Notes under the pieces: model-generated | Seen by the model: only the letters and a program-made list of their open reading frames with translations | Told to the model about the DNA's origin: nothing | Databases searched by the model: none | In this document: positions 19,049 to 28,981 of the stretch, piece after piece | Layout of the letters: the number at the start of each line of letters is the position of its first letter | How positions within the stretch are numbered: position 1 is the stretch's first letter | Program-made: the position numbers and the translations under genes | DNA from: Eubacteriales bacterium | Lineage (GTDB): Bacteria; Bacillota; JASUSC01 | Assembly: GCA_030446285.1 (NCBI GenBank) | Contig: JASUSC010000005.1 | Span: 1-47,537, forward strand | Reading direction: 5' to 3' | Length of the DNA stretch: 47,537 bases

Positions 19049-19085
19049 AACCCTCCCGTCTCTTTTTCAAAAGGACAGGAGGGTT
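19049..19085 (-). terminator. Terminator downstream of the PBP1A gene
   Basis: Minus strand AACCCTCC...GGAGGGTT followed by TTTTATGG. Confidence 0.8.
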
Positions 19086-19090
19086 CATCT

Positions 19091-21289
19091 TTAACCACTG
19101 TCAGGGGAGGAAGTTCCCGGCGGCTGCTGGGAAGCTGGCGTCGAAGTTCCAGAGTTCTGCCCGTTATTTTTCTCGCTTTTCTCCTCTTCCTCTTTCCCCG
19201 TCGGCGGAGAAGAAGGAGAGGGAGAAGGGGAAGGCGTGTTTTGAGCCGGTGGAGGGCTGTTGCTGTTCTCGTTGTCTTTATTATTGCCGGAAGTATTACC
19301 GGTTTCGGGTTGAACCTGGACAGGAGTTGTCGTCTGCCCCTGAGGAGTGTCGTTCTGCTTCTCTTCCTTCTTTTCTTTTTTCTTCACTCCTCCTTCCCAC
19401 CATTTTATCCCCAGTCCTTTGTAGCTGGGTACCGGAAACTCCTGCCGGGGCACACCGGCCAGAGCACGACTCATCACCGCCTGCCACACCATCGCCGGGT
19501 ACTGGCCCCCGTAGGTGTACAAATAGTGGCCAGCATCGGTGTGGTCGTACCCCATCCAAACCGCCGCCACCAGCTGGGGAGTATAGCCGACAAACCAGGC
19601 GTCCTTGTTACCCCTGAGATACCTGAATTCCGGCAGATCGGGAAGCTCGGTGGTTCCCGTTTTTCCCGCCACCGGCTGGTTGGGCAGACGGGCTCTGGTG
19701 CCGGTACCGTACTGAACCACTCCCCGCAGGAGATCCGTCATTATCGCCGCCGTCTGGGCACTTACCACCTGCCTGCGCGCCGGGTGCGCTTCCCCAATTA
19801 CCTTCCCCTCGGCACTCTCGATCTTCAAAATAGTATGGGGCTCTACCCATACCCCTTTGTTGGCAAAAACGCCGTAAGCAGCGGCCATTTGTAAGGGAGT
19901 AACTCCTCTAGTAAGACCGCCTAAAGCCAAACTCAATCCCTTGTCTTGAGGAACCAGTTTAAAGCCAAAATTCTGAGCAGAGCGGTAGCCGGTATCCACC
20001 CCAATCCGGGCCAGCAATTTGACCGCATAAGTGTTTACCGAGTAGGCGATAGCCTGGCGCATGGTAATGGGGCCGCGGTAACGTCCGTCGGCATTTTTCG
20101 GCCGGTAGCCATTGATATTCACCGGTTCGTCGCGGAGAACAGTTTCCGGCGAGATTTTCATCTCTAAAGCCGGTGCGTAAACGGCTATAGGCTTAAAAGC
20201 AGAACCCGGAGAGCGGTACAAATCCACCGCCCGGTTTAATCCTCGTAATGTCTGCTGGTGACGCCCACCGATAAGGCCGCGAATTTCACCGCTGCCCGGC
20301 TCGATAACTACCATGGCACTCTGAACGATCTGGTCCGGTTTTCCCGGCGGGAAATAGTTATCATTGCTGTAAACGATCTCAATACTGTTCTGCACCTTGG
20401 GATCCAGCGCGGTGTATATGCGGAAGCCGCCGCGGAACACTTGGCCGGGTTCAATACCGTATTTTTCGCTAGCTTCCTCAATGACCACATCAATGTAATC
20501 GGGGTAACGGTAAACAGTTTCCTGGCGGGGTTCCCGAAAATGAAGGGGCTGTTTGCGGGCTACTTCAGCTTCCGCCGGAGTGATAAACCCTGCATCTACC
20601 ATCCGGGCCAACACCGTTTCCTGCCGCTCTTTCGCCGCCTTCCAGTCAACAAAAGGCGAAAAGCGGGTCGGATTTTTAGGAATCCCAGCCAAAAAGGCGC
20701 TTTCCGCCAAGTTCAACTGGGCTGCATCCTTGCCGAAATAAAACTGGGCAGCTGCTTGCACTCCGTAAGTTCCGTGGCCAAAGTAAATACGATTCAGGTA
20801 CATCTCCAAAATCTCATCTTTGCTGTACTCCCGTTCCAGTTTGAGAGCCAAAACAGCCTCCGTGGCTTTCCTCTTCCAGCTTTTTTCAGGAGTGAGGAAA
20901 GAATTTTTCACCAGCTGCTGAGTAATGGTAGAGCCGCCCTCTACTACCGTTCCGCTACGAAAATTTTTCCAGAGAGCCCTGACGATTGCCTTTAAGTCAA
21001 CCCCCGGATGTTCGTAGAAACGCACGTCTTCGGTCGCGATAACCGCCTGTCGTAAATAGGGGGAAATGCGACTTAAGGGTACAGGAACCCGGTTTTGTTC
21101 CCCGTAAAGGCGGGCAATCACGTTGCCATACCGGTCGTAGACAAAAGTAGTTTTATCGGTATCCAGCTTTTCCGGGGAAATGGCCGGGATACTGCGTCCA
21201 AAGGCAACTACCACCGAAAAGAAGATCAGGACAAAGACCAACAGAAGAAGAACCAACCAAAACTTTTTATTCTTCCGGACCTTGCTCAT
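19091..21289 (-). CDS. Class A penicillin-binding protein (PBP1A family)
   Basis: Glycosyltransferase EDVRFYEHPGVD..GGSTITQQLVKN; transpeptidase SPGSAFKP, SVNT, GKTGTT; low-complexity Pro/Ser/Asn/Glu tail. Confidence 0.96.
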   Translation of the reverse strand: MSKVRKNKKFWLVLLLLVFVLIFFSVVVAFGRSIPAISPEKLDTDKTTFVYDRYGNVIARLYGEQNRVPVPLSRISPYLRQAVIATEDVRFYEHPGVDLKAIVRALWKNFRSGTVVEGGSTITQQLVKNSFLTPEKSWKRKATEAVLALKLEREYSKDEILEMYLNRIYFGHGTYGVQAAAQFYFGKDAAQLNLAESAFLAGIPKNPTRFSPFVDWKAAKERQETVLARMVDAGFITPAEAEVARKQPLHFREPRQETVYRYPDYIDVVIEEASEKYGIEPGQVFRGGFRIYTALDPKVQNSIEIVYSNDNYFPPGKPDQIVQSAMVVIEPGSGEIRGLIGGRHQQTLRGLNRAVDLYRSPGSAFKPIAVYAPALEMKISPETVLRDEPVNINGYRPKNADGRYRGPITMRQAIAYSVNTYAVKLLARIGVDTGYRSAQNFGFKLVPQDKGLSLALGGLTRGVTPLQMAAAYGVFANKGVWVEPHTILKIESAEGKVIGEAHPARRQVVSAQTAAIMTDLLRGVVQYGTGTRARLPNQPVAGKTGTTELPDLPEFRYLRGNKDAWFVGYTPQLVAAVWMGYDHTDAGHYLYTYGGQYPAMVWQAVMSRALAGVPRQEFPVPSYKGLGIKWWEGGVKKKEKKEEKQNDTPQGQTTTPVQVQPETGNTSGNNKDNENSNSPPPAQNTPSPSPSPSSPPTGKEEEEKSEKNNGQNSGTSTPASQQPPGTSSPDSG

Positions 21290-21382
21290 CTTCTCACCCC
21301 GTTTAACCCTTCCGTTTTATATCGTAAATCATACTGGTAGAAAAGACAATTTATAACAAAAAGCTGTCGAAAGCCAAAAAAA

Positions 21383-21408
21383 AATCCGCGACAAAGTTTG
21401 CGCGGATT
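21383..21408 (-). terminator. Terminator downstream of the HTH gene
   Basis: AATCCGCG-N10-CGCGGATT with U-tracts available on both strands. Confidence 0.8.
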
Positions 21409-21420
21409 AGTTTTTCTTTT

Positions 21421-21741
21421 TCATTTTTCGTCCAACATTGACCTGTCTAACAAGGTTTTTTGCTCCAGGTACTGCTTCAGCCGCTCCCATCGCTCGGCCT
21501 GGCGGCGTCGCGGCAGAGTTTCAATAAGTTTTTCCACCGCCGTGAGCGGCAGCAGGTACTGGTATTTTCTGGTACTTCCTTCTCTCCGTACCGGGATTTT
21601 TTTCTCTCTGATGTGACGGCAAACCATGGTACGAGTTACATTGAGAATATTCGCCACCTGACCGGTGGTGAAATAAACTTCTTCTCTCTCCGGTGAAAAA
21701 GGGCCTCCCCTTCCTCTCTTCCGTCTCACTCCCGTCGGCAT
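21421..21741 (-). CDS. Helix-turn-helix (excisionase/MerR-like) DNA-binding protein
   Basis: VYFTTGQVANILNVTRTMVCRHIREKKIPVRREGSTRKYQY; the 70-aa N-terminal extension in the track looks non-coding, ATG 21741 preferred. Confidence 0.75.
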   Translation of the reverse strand: MPTGVRRKRGRGGPFSPEREEVYFTTGQVANILNVTRTMVCRHIREKKIPVRREGSTRKYQYLLPLTAVEKLIETLPRRRQAERWERLKQYLEQKTLLDRSMLDEK

Positions 21742-21959
21742 GGGATCCCCACCCTGCGCAGGTTTGCTAAAATTATAGCCCGCGCCCGGGCGTGAAAGCC
21801 ACGCTTCTCCCGCTAACGGTCGATTTTTCCGGTTAAAAGCCCGCAACCGGGGATGGTAGCAATTTCCGCTTCCGGCCGCTCTCCATAAGTTTCCATTGGG
21901 GGAGAAAAAACGCACTTTTACCCGGCAGAAAGGAATAGTTACTTTCCCCAAAGAAACTT

Positions 21960-22850
21960 CTATCTTACCGCCAAGCGCCGGCTCAAACCTTTTTCATCTT
22001 CGTCTCCTACAAAAATCCTGGGCCACAGAAAAGGGTTGTGATCGCGGCGCACTTTTCCGGGTGGCGTCATCAAAACCGCGCCTTTAAAGCCTGCTTCTTG
22101 CACCTGGGCAACCACCTGTCGGTTATGGTAACCGGTCGGATAGGCAAAAAAGTCCACTTTAATTCCCAGTCTGGTTTCCAGTTCCCTTTTACTCGTCAGA
22201 AGCTCCTTTTTAACTTCTTCAGAAGAAATCGCCGTGAGATCGGGGTGAGTCACAGTATGCGCCCCAATTTCTATCCCGTAATCCCGCAACTCCTCCAGTT
22301 GTTTCCAGGTAAGAAAATTAGGGTTTTGATCAACCGCTCCTGTTAAAACAAACAGGGTAGCCCGCATATCGTACTTTTTCAGCAAGGGATAAACAATGGT
22401 GTAAAAATCCACATAACCGTCATCAAAAGTCAAAACCACCGGTTTTTCCGGCAGCGGTTCACCACGCGTCACGTAGGCATACAGATCGGTAAGCGTAATG
22501 GTCTCATAACCTTGCTGTTTGAGGTAAAGGAGGTGTTTTTCAAAGTTTTCCGGACTTACTACCGCTTGGGGGTTGAAATCTTTATTGCCGGGAGGAAGCC
22601 TGTCCACCTTGTGGTACATCAGAACTGGAACCGCTAAATCACCAGCAGTGTAGGACCATCCCTTTCGCTTTTCTTCCCAGTGTTTCTGCCACTTCTGGGC
22701 AGGGGAAAGATTTTTATCTTCCTCTCCTTCCACCTTTGCTTCTTTCTTTTCCCGTTGACTGGCTGGGGGAGAATTGCCCGTCCTGCCTGCTTCAATACAA
22801 CCGGAAAAAATCAGCAGCAGTAAAAGTAAAACTGCCAGCCACCTCTTCAT
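21960..22850 (-). CDS. Polysaccharide deacetylase lipoprotein
   Basis: Lipobox IFSGC; VPVLMYHKVD, VVLTFDDGYVDFY, HTVTHPDL NodB motifs. Confidence 0.94.
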   Translation of the reverse strand: MKRWLAVLLLLLLIFSGCIEAGRTGNSPPASQREKKEAKVEGEEDKNLSPAQKWQKHWEEKRKGWSYTAGDLAVPVLMYHKVDRLPPGNKDFNPQAVVSPENFEKHLLYLKQQGYETITLTDLYAYVTRGEPLPEKPVVLTFDDGYVDFYTIVYPLLKKYDMRATLFVLTGAVDQNPNFLTWKQLEELRDYGIEIGAHTVTHPDLTAISSEEVKKELLTSKRELETRLGIKVDFFAYPTGYHNRQVVAQVQEAGFKGAVLMTPPGKVRRDHNPFLWPRIFVGDEDEKGLSRRLAVR

Positions 22851-22929
22851 GTCCTACCTTCCTTTCTCATTTTTGCTGTAAAAAACTTACGCTGAAAGAA
22901 AAGCACGGGAGGCCCTCCCTGCCTACAGG

Positions 22930-23361
22930 TTATTTCTTCTTCTTGCGCAAGTTCTTAATTAATTCTTCCAGCTGGTTGAGCTTCTCTTCATCTTCTCTAC
23001 TCAAACGGTCAACCAAATGAGATAGGGCCGGTTCTGCAAACTCTTCCATCAAACTGTCGATTATCTCCCCGGCCACGAGCCGGGTAAACTCCTCCCGGCT
23101 TAGAGCAGGGGAATAGACATAGGCCATCCCCTTCTGCTCTTTGTTGAGAAGTTTTTTGGTCGCCAGCCGGGACATCACGGTCATCACAGTGGTGTAGGCA
23201 ATCTCTCTTTTCAGGCGCAAATGTTCATAAACATCTCGTACCGTCGCCTGTTCTTTTCCCCACATGTATTCCATTATCTCGGCTTCTAAATCTCCCAATA
23301 CTTTTTTCAGCCCCATTTTGTGGGGCTTAAAATCCCCAATGAACCTGCGTCGGAAAAACAT
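22930..23361 (-). CDS. BlaI/MecI/CopY family transcriptional regulator
   Basis: LGDLEAEIMEYMWGKEQATVRDVYEHLRLKREIAYTTVMTVMSRLATKKLL; start at 23361 because the 23385 start overlaps the -10. Confidence 0.92.
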   Translation of the reverse strand: MFFRRRFIGDFKPHKMGLKKVLGDLEAEIMEYMWGKEQATVRDVYEHLRLKREIAYTTVMTVMSRLATKKLLNKEQKGMAYVYSPALSREEFTRLVAGEIIDSLMEEFAEPALSHLVDRLSREDEEKLNQLEELIKNLRKKKK

Positions 23362-23383
23362 CCCCGTCCCCCCTTTTGCCCCC

Positions 23384-23418
23384 ATTATATCACTCTGTCA
23401 TACTATGGTCAATAGTAT
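23384..23418 (-). promoter_or_regulatory. SigA-type promoter with a palindrome centred on the -35
   Basis: Minus strand TTGACC (23412-23407) - 17 bp - TATAAT (23389-23384); palindrome ATACTAT-GGTCA-ATAGTAT at 23400-23418. Confidence 0.85.
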
Positions 23419-23450
23419 TATGCCCCCTGGAAAAAGAAGAAAATAAAAAA

Positions 23451-23469
23451 GCAGGACCTTTAACCCTGC
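23451..23469 (-). terminator. Terminator downstream of the MCP gene
   Basis: Minus strand GCAGG-GTTAAAGGT-CCTGC-TTTTTTATTTT. Confidence 0.7.
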
Positions 23470-23471
23470 AG

Positions 23472-25169
23472 TCACTCCAGCTTGAAATGGCGGATAGTTT
23501 CCCGCAAAACATCGGCCATCTTAGCCAGAACATTGGCAGAAGACGCCATCTCGTGAATAGAAGCCGACTGCTCCTCGGCCGCCGCTGCCACTTCCTGGGC
23601 ACTGGCAGCCGTCTCCTCCGAAATGCTGGCAATGTCCTGCATGGTGCGCACCAGGGTATCTGCACCCGCAGCCATTTCTTCCGTTGCCGCCGAGACTTCT
23701 TCTGCTCTCACAGTGACGTTATGGAATTGTTCTACGATCCTGCGGAAGTTTTCCCCAACTTCGTTAACTGCTTCCGTGCCGTGCATCACTGCCTCCGTGC
23801 TTCTGTTCATCGCCTTTACCGCACTGGCCGTCTCTTCCTGGATAAGCTTGATAAGGTCGGCAATGCGGTTGGCCGAATTGCCCGATTGCTCCGCCAACTT
23901 GCGCACCTCTTCGGCCACCACCGCAAAACCACGGCCGTATTCGCCTGCTCGAGCTGCCTCGATAGCGGCGTTGAGAGCCAAGAGATTGGTCTGCTTGGCA
24001 ATAGTTGTAATAATTTCCACTATGGAGCCAATTTCAGTGGACCTCGCCCCTAAACTCCGGATTATCTCGGCGCATTCATTTACCGCCGTATTAATTTCCT
24101 GCATCTGCTGGATGGCTTTTTCCACCAGCCCCAGGCCGGACGAAGCGGCGTTGTTGGCCTCGTTGGCCGCCTCCAGCACCACCCGGGCGTTCTCGGCTAT
24201 TCGGACGATACCGTTGTGCATCTCGTCCACCGTTCTTACGGTCACATCCACTTCCTGGACCTGCCGTTCCGTCCCTCTAGCCACCTGCTGAATAGTGGAG
24301 GCAATCTGCTCCGTAGCCCGGGAAGACTCCTCCGACCCGGCACTGAGCTGCTGGGCCGAACCGGCCACCTGTTCGGCTACCCTGGCTACCTCCTGGGACA
24401 TTCGCTTGAGGCTGCTGATCATGAAATTAAACTTTTCCGCTAAGAAGCCGAACTCATCATCCCGCTCCAGTTGCAGAGCCACAGTCAAGTCCCCCGCCTC
24501 AGCCCGGGACATGGCTTCGACAAAATCTTTTACCGGCCGGGCCACCTGACGAGCTAAGAAGAAGAACACCAATCCGGCCAAAACTACGGCCACATAGGCC
24601 CCGATCATCATCCTGACCTGAAAATCTCTTACCACGGATAGATGCTCTGCCTCATTGAGAAACATGACCAGAACCCCAATGGTCTGCCCCCGGGAGTTTT
24701 TCAAAGTCCAGGCGTAGTAATGGTAAAGGAATTCACCTTCTTTGTCTTGAAAATTGCCAAAACCCTTGCCTTCACTGAGTATTTTGACAAACTCCTCATG
24801 GGGAAGCTGAGGGCGGTCTACATCCTCCCACGCCGGCATCTCTAATTCTTTGCCATCAGGGAGTAAGACGCTAAAGGTAAGATCGCTCAACTGACAAATC
24901 TGTTTGAAGAAGCGGGCCTGAGTGGAAATATCCACTCCCCCTTTGTAGATTTTTCCGTCTTTGAGCTCCCAGGGCCCGGGAAATCTCTCATCCAGCAGAC
25001 TGTAAGCCAACTCTGCCCCTTTCATTATCTTCTGGCGGACCAGATTATCCATATGCCCTTTTAACGCGCCTACGGCATAAATTCCGAGGCCGGTGGAAAT
25101 GAGCAACACCATCGCCACAAAAAGCACTACCAGCTTTACCACAAAAGAAAGCCGGATAGACATCTTCAT
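23472..25169 (-). CDS. Methyl-accepting chemotaxis protein
   Basis: Double TM with periplasmic dCache/sCache-like region, HAMP, and signalling tip [47 protein letters not shown]. Confidence 0.96.
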   Translation of the reverse strand: MKMSIRLSFVVKLVVLFVAMVLLISTGLGIYAVGALKGHMDNLVRQKIMKGAELAYSLLDERFPGPWELKDGKIYKGGVDISTQARFFKQICQLSDLTFSVLLPDGKELEMPAWEDVDRPQLPHEEFVKILSEGKGFGNFQDKEGEFLYHYYAWTLKNSRGQTIGVLVMFLNEAEHLSVVRDFQVRMMIGAYVAVVLAGLVFFFLARQVARPVKDFVEAMSRAEAGDLTVALQLERDDEFGFLAEKFNFMISSLKRMSQEVARVAEQVAGSAQQLSAGSEESSRATEQIASTIQQVARGTERQVQEVDVTVRTVDEMHNGIVRIAENARVVLEAANEANNAASSGLGLVEKAIQQMQEINTAVNECAEIIRSLGARSTEIGSIVEIITTIAKQTNLLALNAAIEAARAGEYGRGFAVVAEEVRKLAEQSGNSANRIADLIKLIQEETASAVKAMNRSTEAVMHGTEAVNEVGENFRRIVEQFHNVTVRAEEVSAATEEMAAGADTLVRTMQDIASISEETAASAQEVAAAAEEQSASIHEMASSANVLAKMADVLRETIRHFKLE

Positions 25170-25239
25170 CCCAACCCCTCAAGCGTATAATCTCTTCTAA
25201 AAAAGTTTCGACAATTTTATAGCAAATCCTGCAAAAAAA

Positions 25240-26370
25240 CTAATTTTTCTCCCGGTAGTAGCGGGGAACCCTCTCCCCGAGCATGCACACTATTTCATAG
25301 TTAATCGTCCCAATTTTGGCCGCCAACTCTTCAACCGGTAGAGTTCCCCCGGCAGCCCGGCCGAAAATCAGTACTTCTTCCCCTTGCTTCACCTCAGCCA
25401 CGTCGGTCACATCTATCATACACTGGTCCATGCAGATCCGCCCTATTACCGGCACCCTTTTCCCCTTAACTAAAACTTCCCCTTTGCCAGAGAGAAGGCG
25501 GGTATAGCCGTCGGCATAGCCGATGGGAAGGGTGGCCACCACCGTGGGCCGCGGCGCCCGCCAAGTACAGCCGTAACTGACAGAGGTCCCGGCGGGAACC
25601 CTTTTTACTTGAATGATGCGCGACTTGACAGTCATGGCCGGCACCAACTCCACCTTTTCTTTTTTCACTTCGAGAGAAGGATAAAGGCCATAGAGGGCAA
25701 TTCCCGGTCGGACCATATCCAGATGAGTCTCCGGCAGATCAATTAAAGCAGCACTGTTGGCTGCGTGGCGAATGGAAAAAACAATCCCCTCTTGGTTCAG
25801 CCGGTTTATCAGTTCAAGAAAGATTTTCAGTTGCCGGTAGGTAAAAGTTTTATCACTAGCATCAGCCATAGCAAAATGGGTAAAAATCCCCTCCAAGTGA
25901 AGGTGGGGCAACGTCGCTATTTTCTTTATTTCGGCCACCGCTTCTTCGCCGGGTAGGAAACCAATTCTCCCCATCCCTGTGTCAATTTTTACGTGGATTT
26001 TTGCTTTCTTACCAAGCCTGCGGGCGGCATCAGAGAGAGCCCGGGCCACTTCCCACTGAAAGACGGTCTGACTGAGGTCGTATTTTACCACTTCTTCAGC
26101 CTGTTCAGGAGGCGTATAGCCCAAAATTAAAATGGGAGCGTCAATCCCCGCCCGTCGCAGTTGCAAAGCCTCGCCGAGAACAGCTACCCCCAGAAAATCG
26201 GCCCCTGCCGTTAAAACTTTCCGGCTTACCGGGACCGCTCCATGTCCGTAAGCGTTGGCTTTTACTACCGCACAAATTTTCGCTTCCGGCTTCGCAATCC
26301 GGCGCAGTTCCCGCAGGTTGTGAGCTATGGCATCCAGATCTATCTCCGCCCAGGTGGGTCTGTCCAGCAA
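25240..26370 (-). CDS. alr: Alanine racemase
   Basis: AVVKANAYGHGAVP PLP lysine motif; SYGCTWRAPRPTVVATLPIGYADGYTR; ICMDQCMIDVT. Confidence 0.96.
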   Translation of the reverse strand: MLDRPTWAEIDLDAIAHNLRELRRIAKPEAKICAVVKANAYGHGAVPVSRKVLTAGADFLGVAVLGEALQLRRAGIDAPILILGYTPPEQAEEVVKYDLSQTVFQWEVARALSDAARRLGKKAKIHVKIDTGMGRIGFLPGEEAVAEIKKIATLPHLHLEGIFTHFAMADASDKTFTYRQLKIFLELINRLNQEGIVFSIRHAANSAALIDLPETHLDMVRPGIALYGLYPSLEVKKEKVELVPAMTVKSRIIQVKRVPAGTSVSYGCTWRAPRPTVVATLPIGYADGYTRLLSGKGEVLVKGKRVPVIGRICMDQCMIDVTDVAEVKQGEEVLIFGRAAGGTLPVEELAAKIGTINYEIVCMLGERVPRYYREKN

Positions 26371-26592
26371 AAAATTTCTCCTCCTTTTTCCCTTTTTCTC
26401 TCAGCACAAAAATAAAATACCCCTGAAAAAGGGCCTAAAGATCACGTTCTTACTTCACAAACAGCACCCTCTATCCAAGCCTATGCTGTGCTTTTTAGTC
26501 TCAACACTAAAGGCCTTCGCCAAAAAGTGTACCTGTCAAACTATTTTAATACCCTGCTCCTTTTAAAAGCAAGGTTTTCTCCCTTTGCCACT

Positions 26593-27961
26593 CTATTCCA
26601 TTAACAAACAGCTTCCGCCGGCATTTTCCACGAGGTCTTCTGATGATTTTTGAAGAGGAGCTATTCCCCTAGCCCTTTTTCCCCGGCGTACCACTCCCGC
26701 ATAGCCGTCTACGGTAATTATTTCTCCGGCAGTAACGCAGGAGGTGGCTCTTCCCGTTCCCATTACCGCCGGAATGCCGTATTCCCGAGCAACAATAGCC
26801 GCATGGGAAGCCGCACCGCCGGTATCTCCTACTACGCCTGCCGCTACAGTAAAGAGAGGGATCCAGGTCGGATTGGTGTAAGCGGCAACGAGAATATCCC
26901 TTGGTTGCAAGTGGCCAAAATCCTCCGCTCGAGTAATTAGCCGGGCCGGTAGCAATCCCCTGGTTGCTACTCCCTTCACTACATCTCCTTCCTCTTCCTG
27001 GGTTAACCAGCGGTTGCGCCAGCGTACCGTTCTCTTTTGCAGCTCTTCCCGGCGCCGTTTAATTTCCTTTCGCACTTCCTGGGCATCGAGTTTTTTGTGT
27101 TTCTCAGAATAAGCATTATGCTTTTGGAGTTCTTCATCCGCCAAGGTAGTTATGGGCCGGGTCTGCAGATAATACAGCTCCCCTTTGAAATAGGCCTACT
27201 CTACATCCTGGTAATCTTGGTAGTATTGCTCTCTTTTTAAGGGCCAACTCCCGGACAACTTCCTCGGGAAGCATCTGTCCGTATTTCTCGCCACTTATTG
27301 GTTTGCTCTTAATTCCGACCCCACCTTTGGCCAACTACGTACCTGTCGCCCCTCACCTGGCCGGAAACCAGGGTTTCTCCAAGTCCTTGGACAGCTTCAA
27401 TGAGAATTTCCTGCCGTGAGTTACTCACCGGCTTAACGGTAAACATTACCCAGCTCCTTCCGCCGGCAGCATCTCCTGGACAATTACCGCCATGTAAACC
27501 CGGTTGTGGCCGAATCCCTGTCTTTGCCGGTAGCGAATAGCCCGGGCCATCCACAAAGAGGCCCAGCAGTGGCGCACCGCTGTAACCACTTCCTCCGTCC
27601 CGGCAGCGTTGAGAAAAGATTCCTGCCGGCCGGCAAAAGATGCATCGGGGAAATCCTCGGCCGTAGCCGATAAACGTACACCTACTTTGAAATCCAGCGC
27701 ACCACCGGAAAGTTGACGATAAGCGGAAAGAAGAGCTTCTTCTACCCGGGAGGTATGGGATAACGGAAAAACAGCTCGGCAGTACGGCTGCTTATCGTTT
27801 CTAGAGCCACCAAATCATCGCCTTTGGCTTCTCACAACAGGACGGCAATTTCTTCTTCAATTCCTCAGTGTTTAAAGGTTTCCCGGTAGGCATGTGCGGT
27901 AACACAAAATCTCGGCGGGATCCTAAGGTATCTGGCCATTTTTGCCAGATTAGCCATTTTG
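26593..27961 (-). pseudogene. Degraded PEP-utilising enzyme (PEP synthase / rifampicin-phosphotransferase-like)
   Basis: Pieces in different frames: MANLAKMARYLRIPPRFCVTAHAYRETFKH*GIEEEIAVLL*EAKGDD, VRLSATAEDFPDASFAG, VMFTVKPVSNSRQEILIEAVQGLGETLVSGQV, GELYYLQTRPITTLADEE, GGAASHAAIVAREYGIPAVMGTG. Confidence 0.9.
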
Positions 27962-28138
27962 CCGCCTCCTAGGGCTAAGTTCTTGCGTCGATCAATTTCG
28001 TTACCAAAGAATCAACTTCGACTCCATGCGGCAACGCCTCCAAATTTCCCTTTACCCTTTAACATATATACCCTTGTCTTATTCGCCATCGGCAAGGTAA
28101 AATCCTGCCCTCCTTGCAAACAGTTATCCCAGAAAAAA

Positions 28139-28155
28139 CCACCCCTCCCCGGTGG
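28139..28155 (-). terminator. Relic copy of the CBS-gene terminator hairpin
   Basis: Minus strand CCACC-GGGGAGG-GGTGG-TTTTTTC, similar to 32376-32393. Confidence 0.6.
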
Positions 28156-28159
28156 CCTT

Positions 28160-28355
28160 TTAAATTGAACTTCTCCTTTTTAGCTGCCAGCGCCCGCGCT
28201 ATGTCGTGCCTACTGATAATCCCCACCAGCTTACCATGGTTTACCACCGGTACCCCGCTAATTCTGTTTCCGGCAAGAATCTTAATTACCTTTTCTCCAG
28301 TATTATCGGGCTTTACCGCTATCACGCCTTACCTCATTATGTCGCGAGCAATCAT
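28160..28355 (-). pseudogene. Internally deleted copy of the CBS-domain gene at 32398-32868
   Basis: MIARDIMR*GVIAVKPDNTGEKVIKILAGNRISGVPVVNHGKLVGIISRHDIARALAAKKEK: joins start and end of the intact gene, with a premature stop. Confidence 0.9.
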
Positions 28356-28981
28356 TATCTTTATCCTCCTGTCCCTGACCGGGTTAATCGTGTTCAATTA
28401 AAGGGGGCTTTCTCCGACAACTCTAAGCCACCTTCGGGCCGTTACTTGCCGCTTTTAGCGTACCGGTAGCAGATTCGGAGCATCTCACCTGCCGAGAGTA
28501 GCTCCCTCTGGAGGAGAGCGGTTCGGCAGCACGGCCGCCCGTATCTTCTTCGAGGAACTTTCACCTAATATGTTCGAAGTCCCGTTGGGTTGGTATCCTA
28601 GATGCAGCCGTACTTTTCGCAAACAACCTTATTTTCTCCTCCACCTACTCGCACTGGCACAGGCACATAGGTAGGATTCAAGTCCTGGTTAAGTACCCTA
28701 CTCCTTAACACAATCCTCTTTCTCACCTCCGAGAAAGGGCTCATATTGTCCCCAGTGAGAGGGAAGAAGGCACGTTTGGAGCAGATAGCTTATGCCGCTT
28801 GCTCGGCCCCAACTGAAAAGCCGGTTTTCTGTCAAGTGCATTACACCGCCGACCTCAAACCCATCTCAGAACTCCTCTCTCTCGGAAAGAAGCTCCCGCA
28901 GAAACCCGAATCATGAAGAACAGGATAGGGTTAGTAGCTGCACACGCTTGCCCCAGCATCTTCAGAGTGGTAGTAACTCTT

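Noticed and set aside
19149-19400. Low-complexity PBP1A C-terminus as a frameshifted or fused extra gene
   Set aside because: Pro/Ser/Asn/Glu-rich tails are common on Firmicute PBP1A proteins; frame remains consistent.
27830-27880. Possible selenocysteine TGA codons in the PEP-enzyme N-terminus
   Set aside because: Several additional stops and frameshifts follow, so the gene is simply decayed; no SECIS-like evidence.
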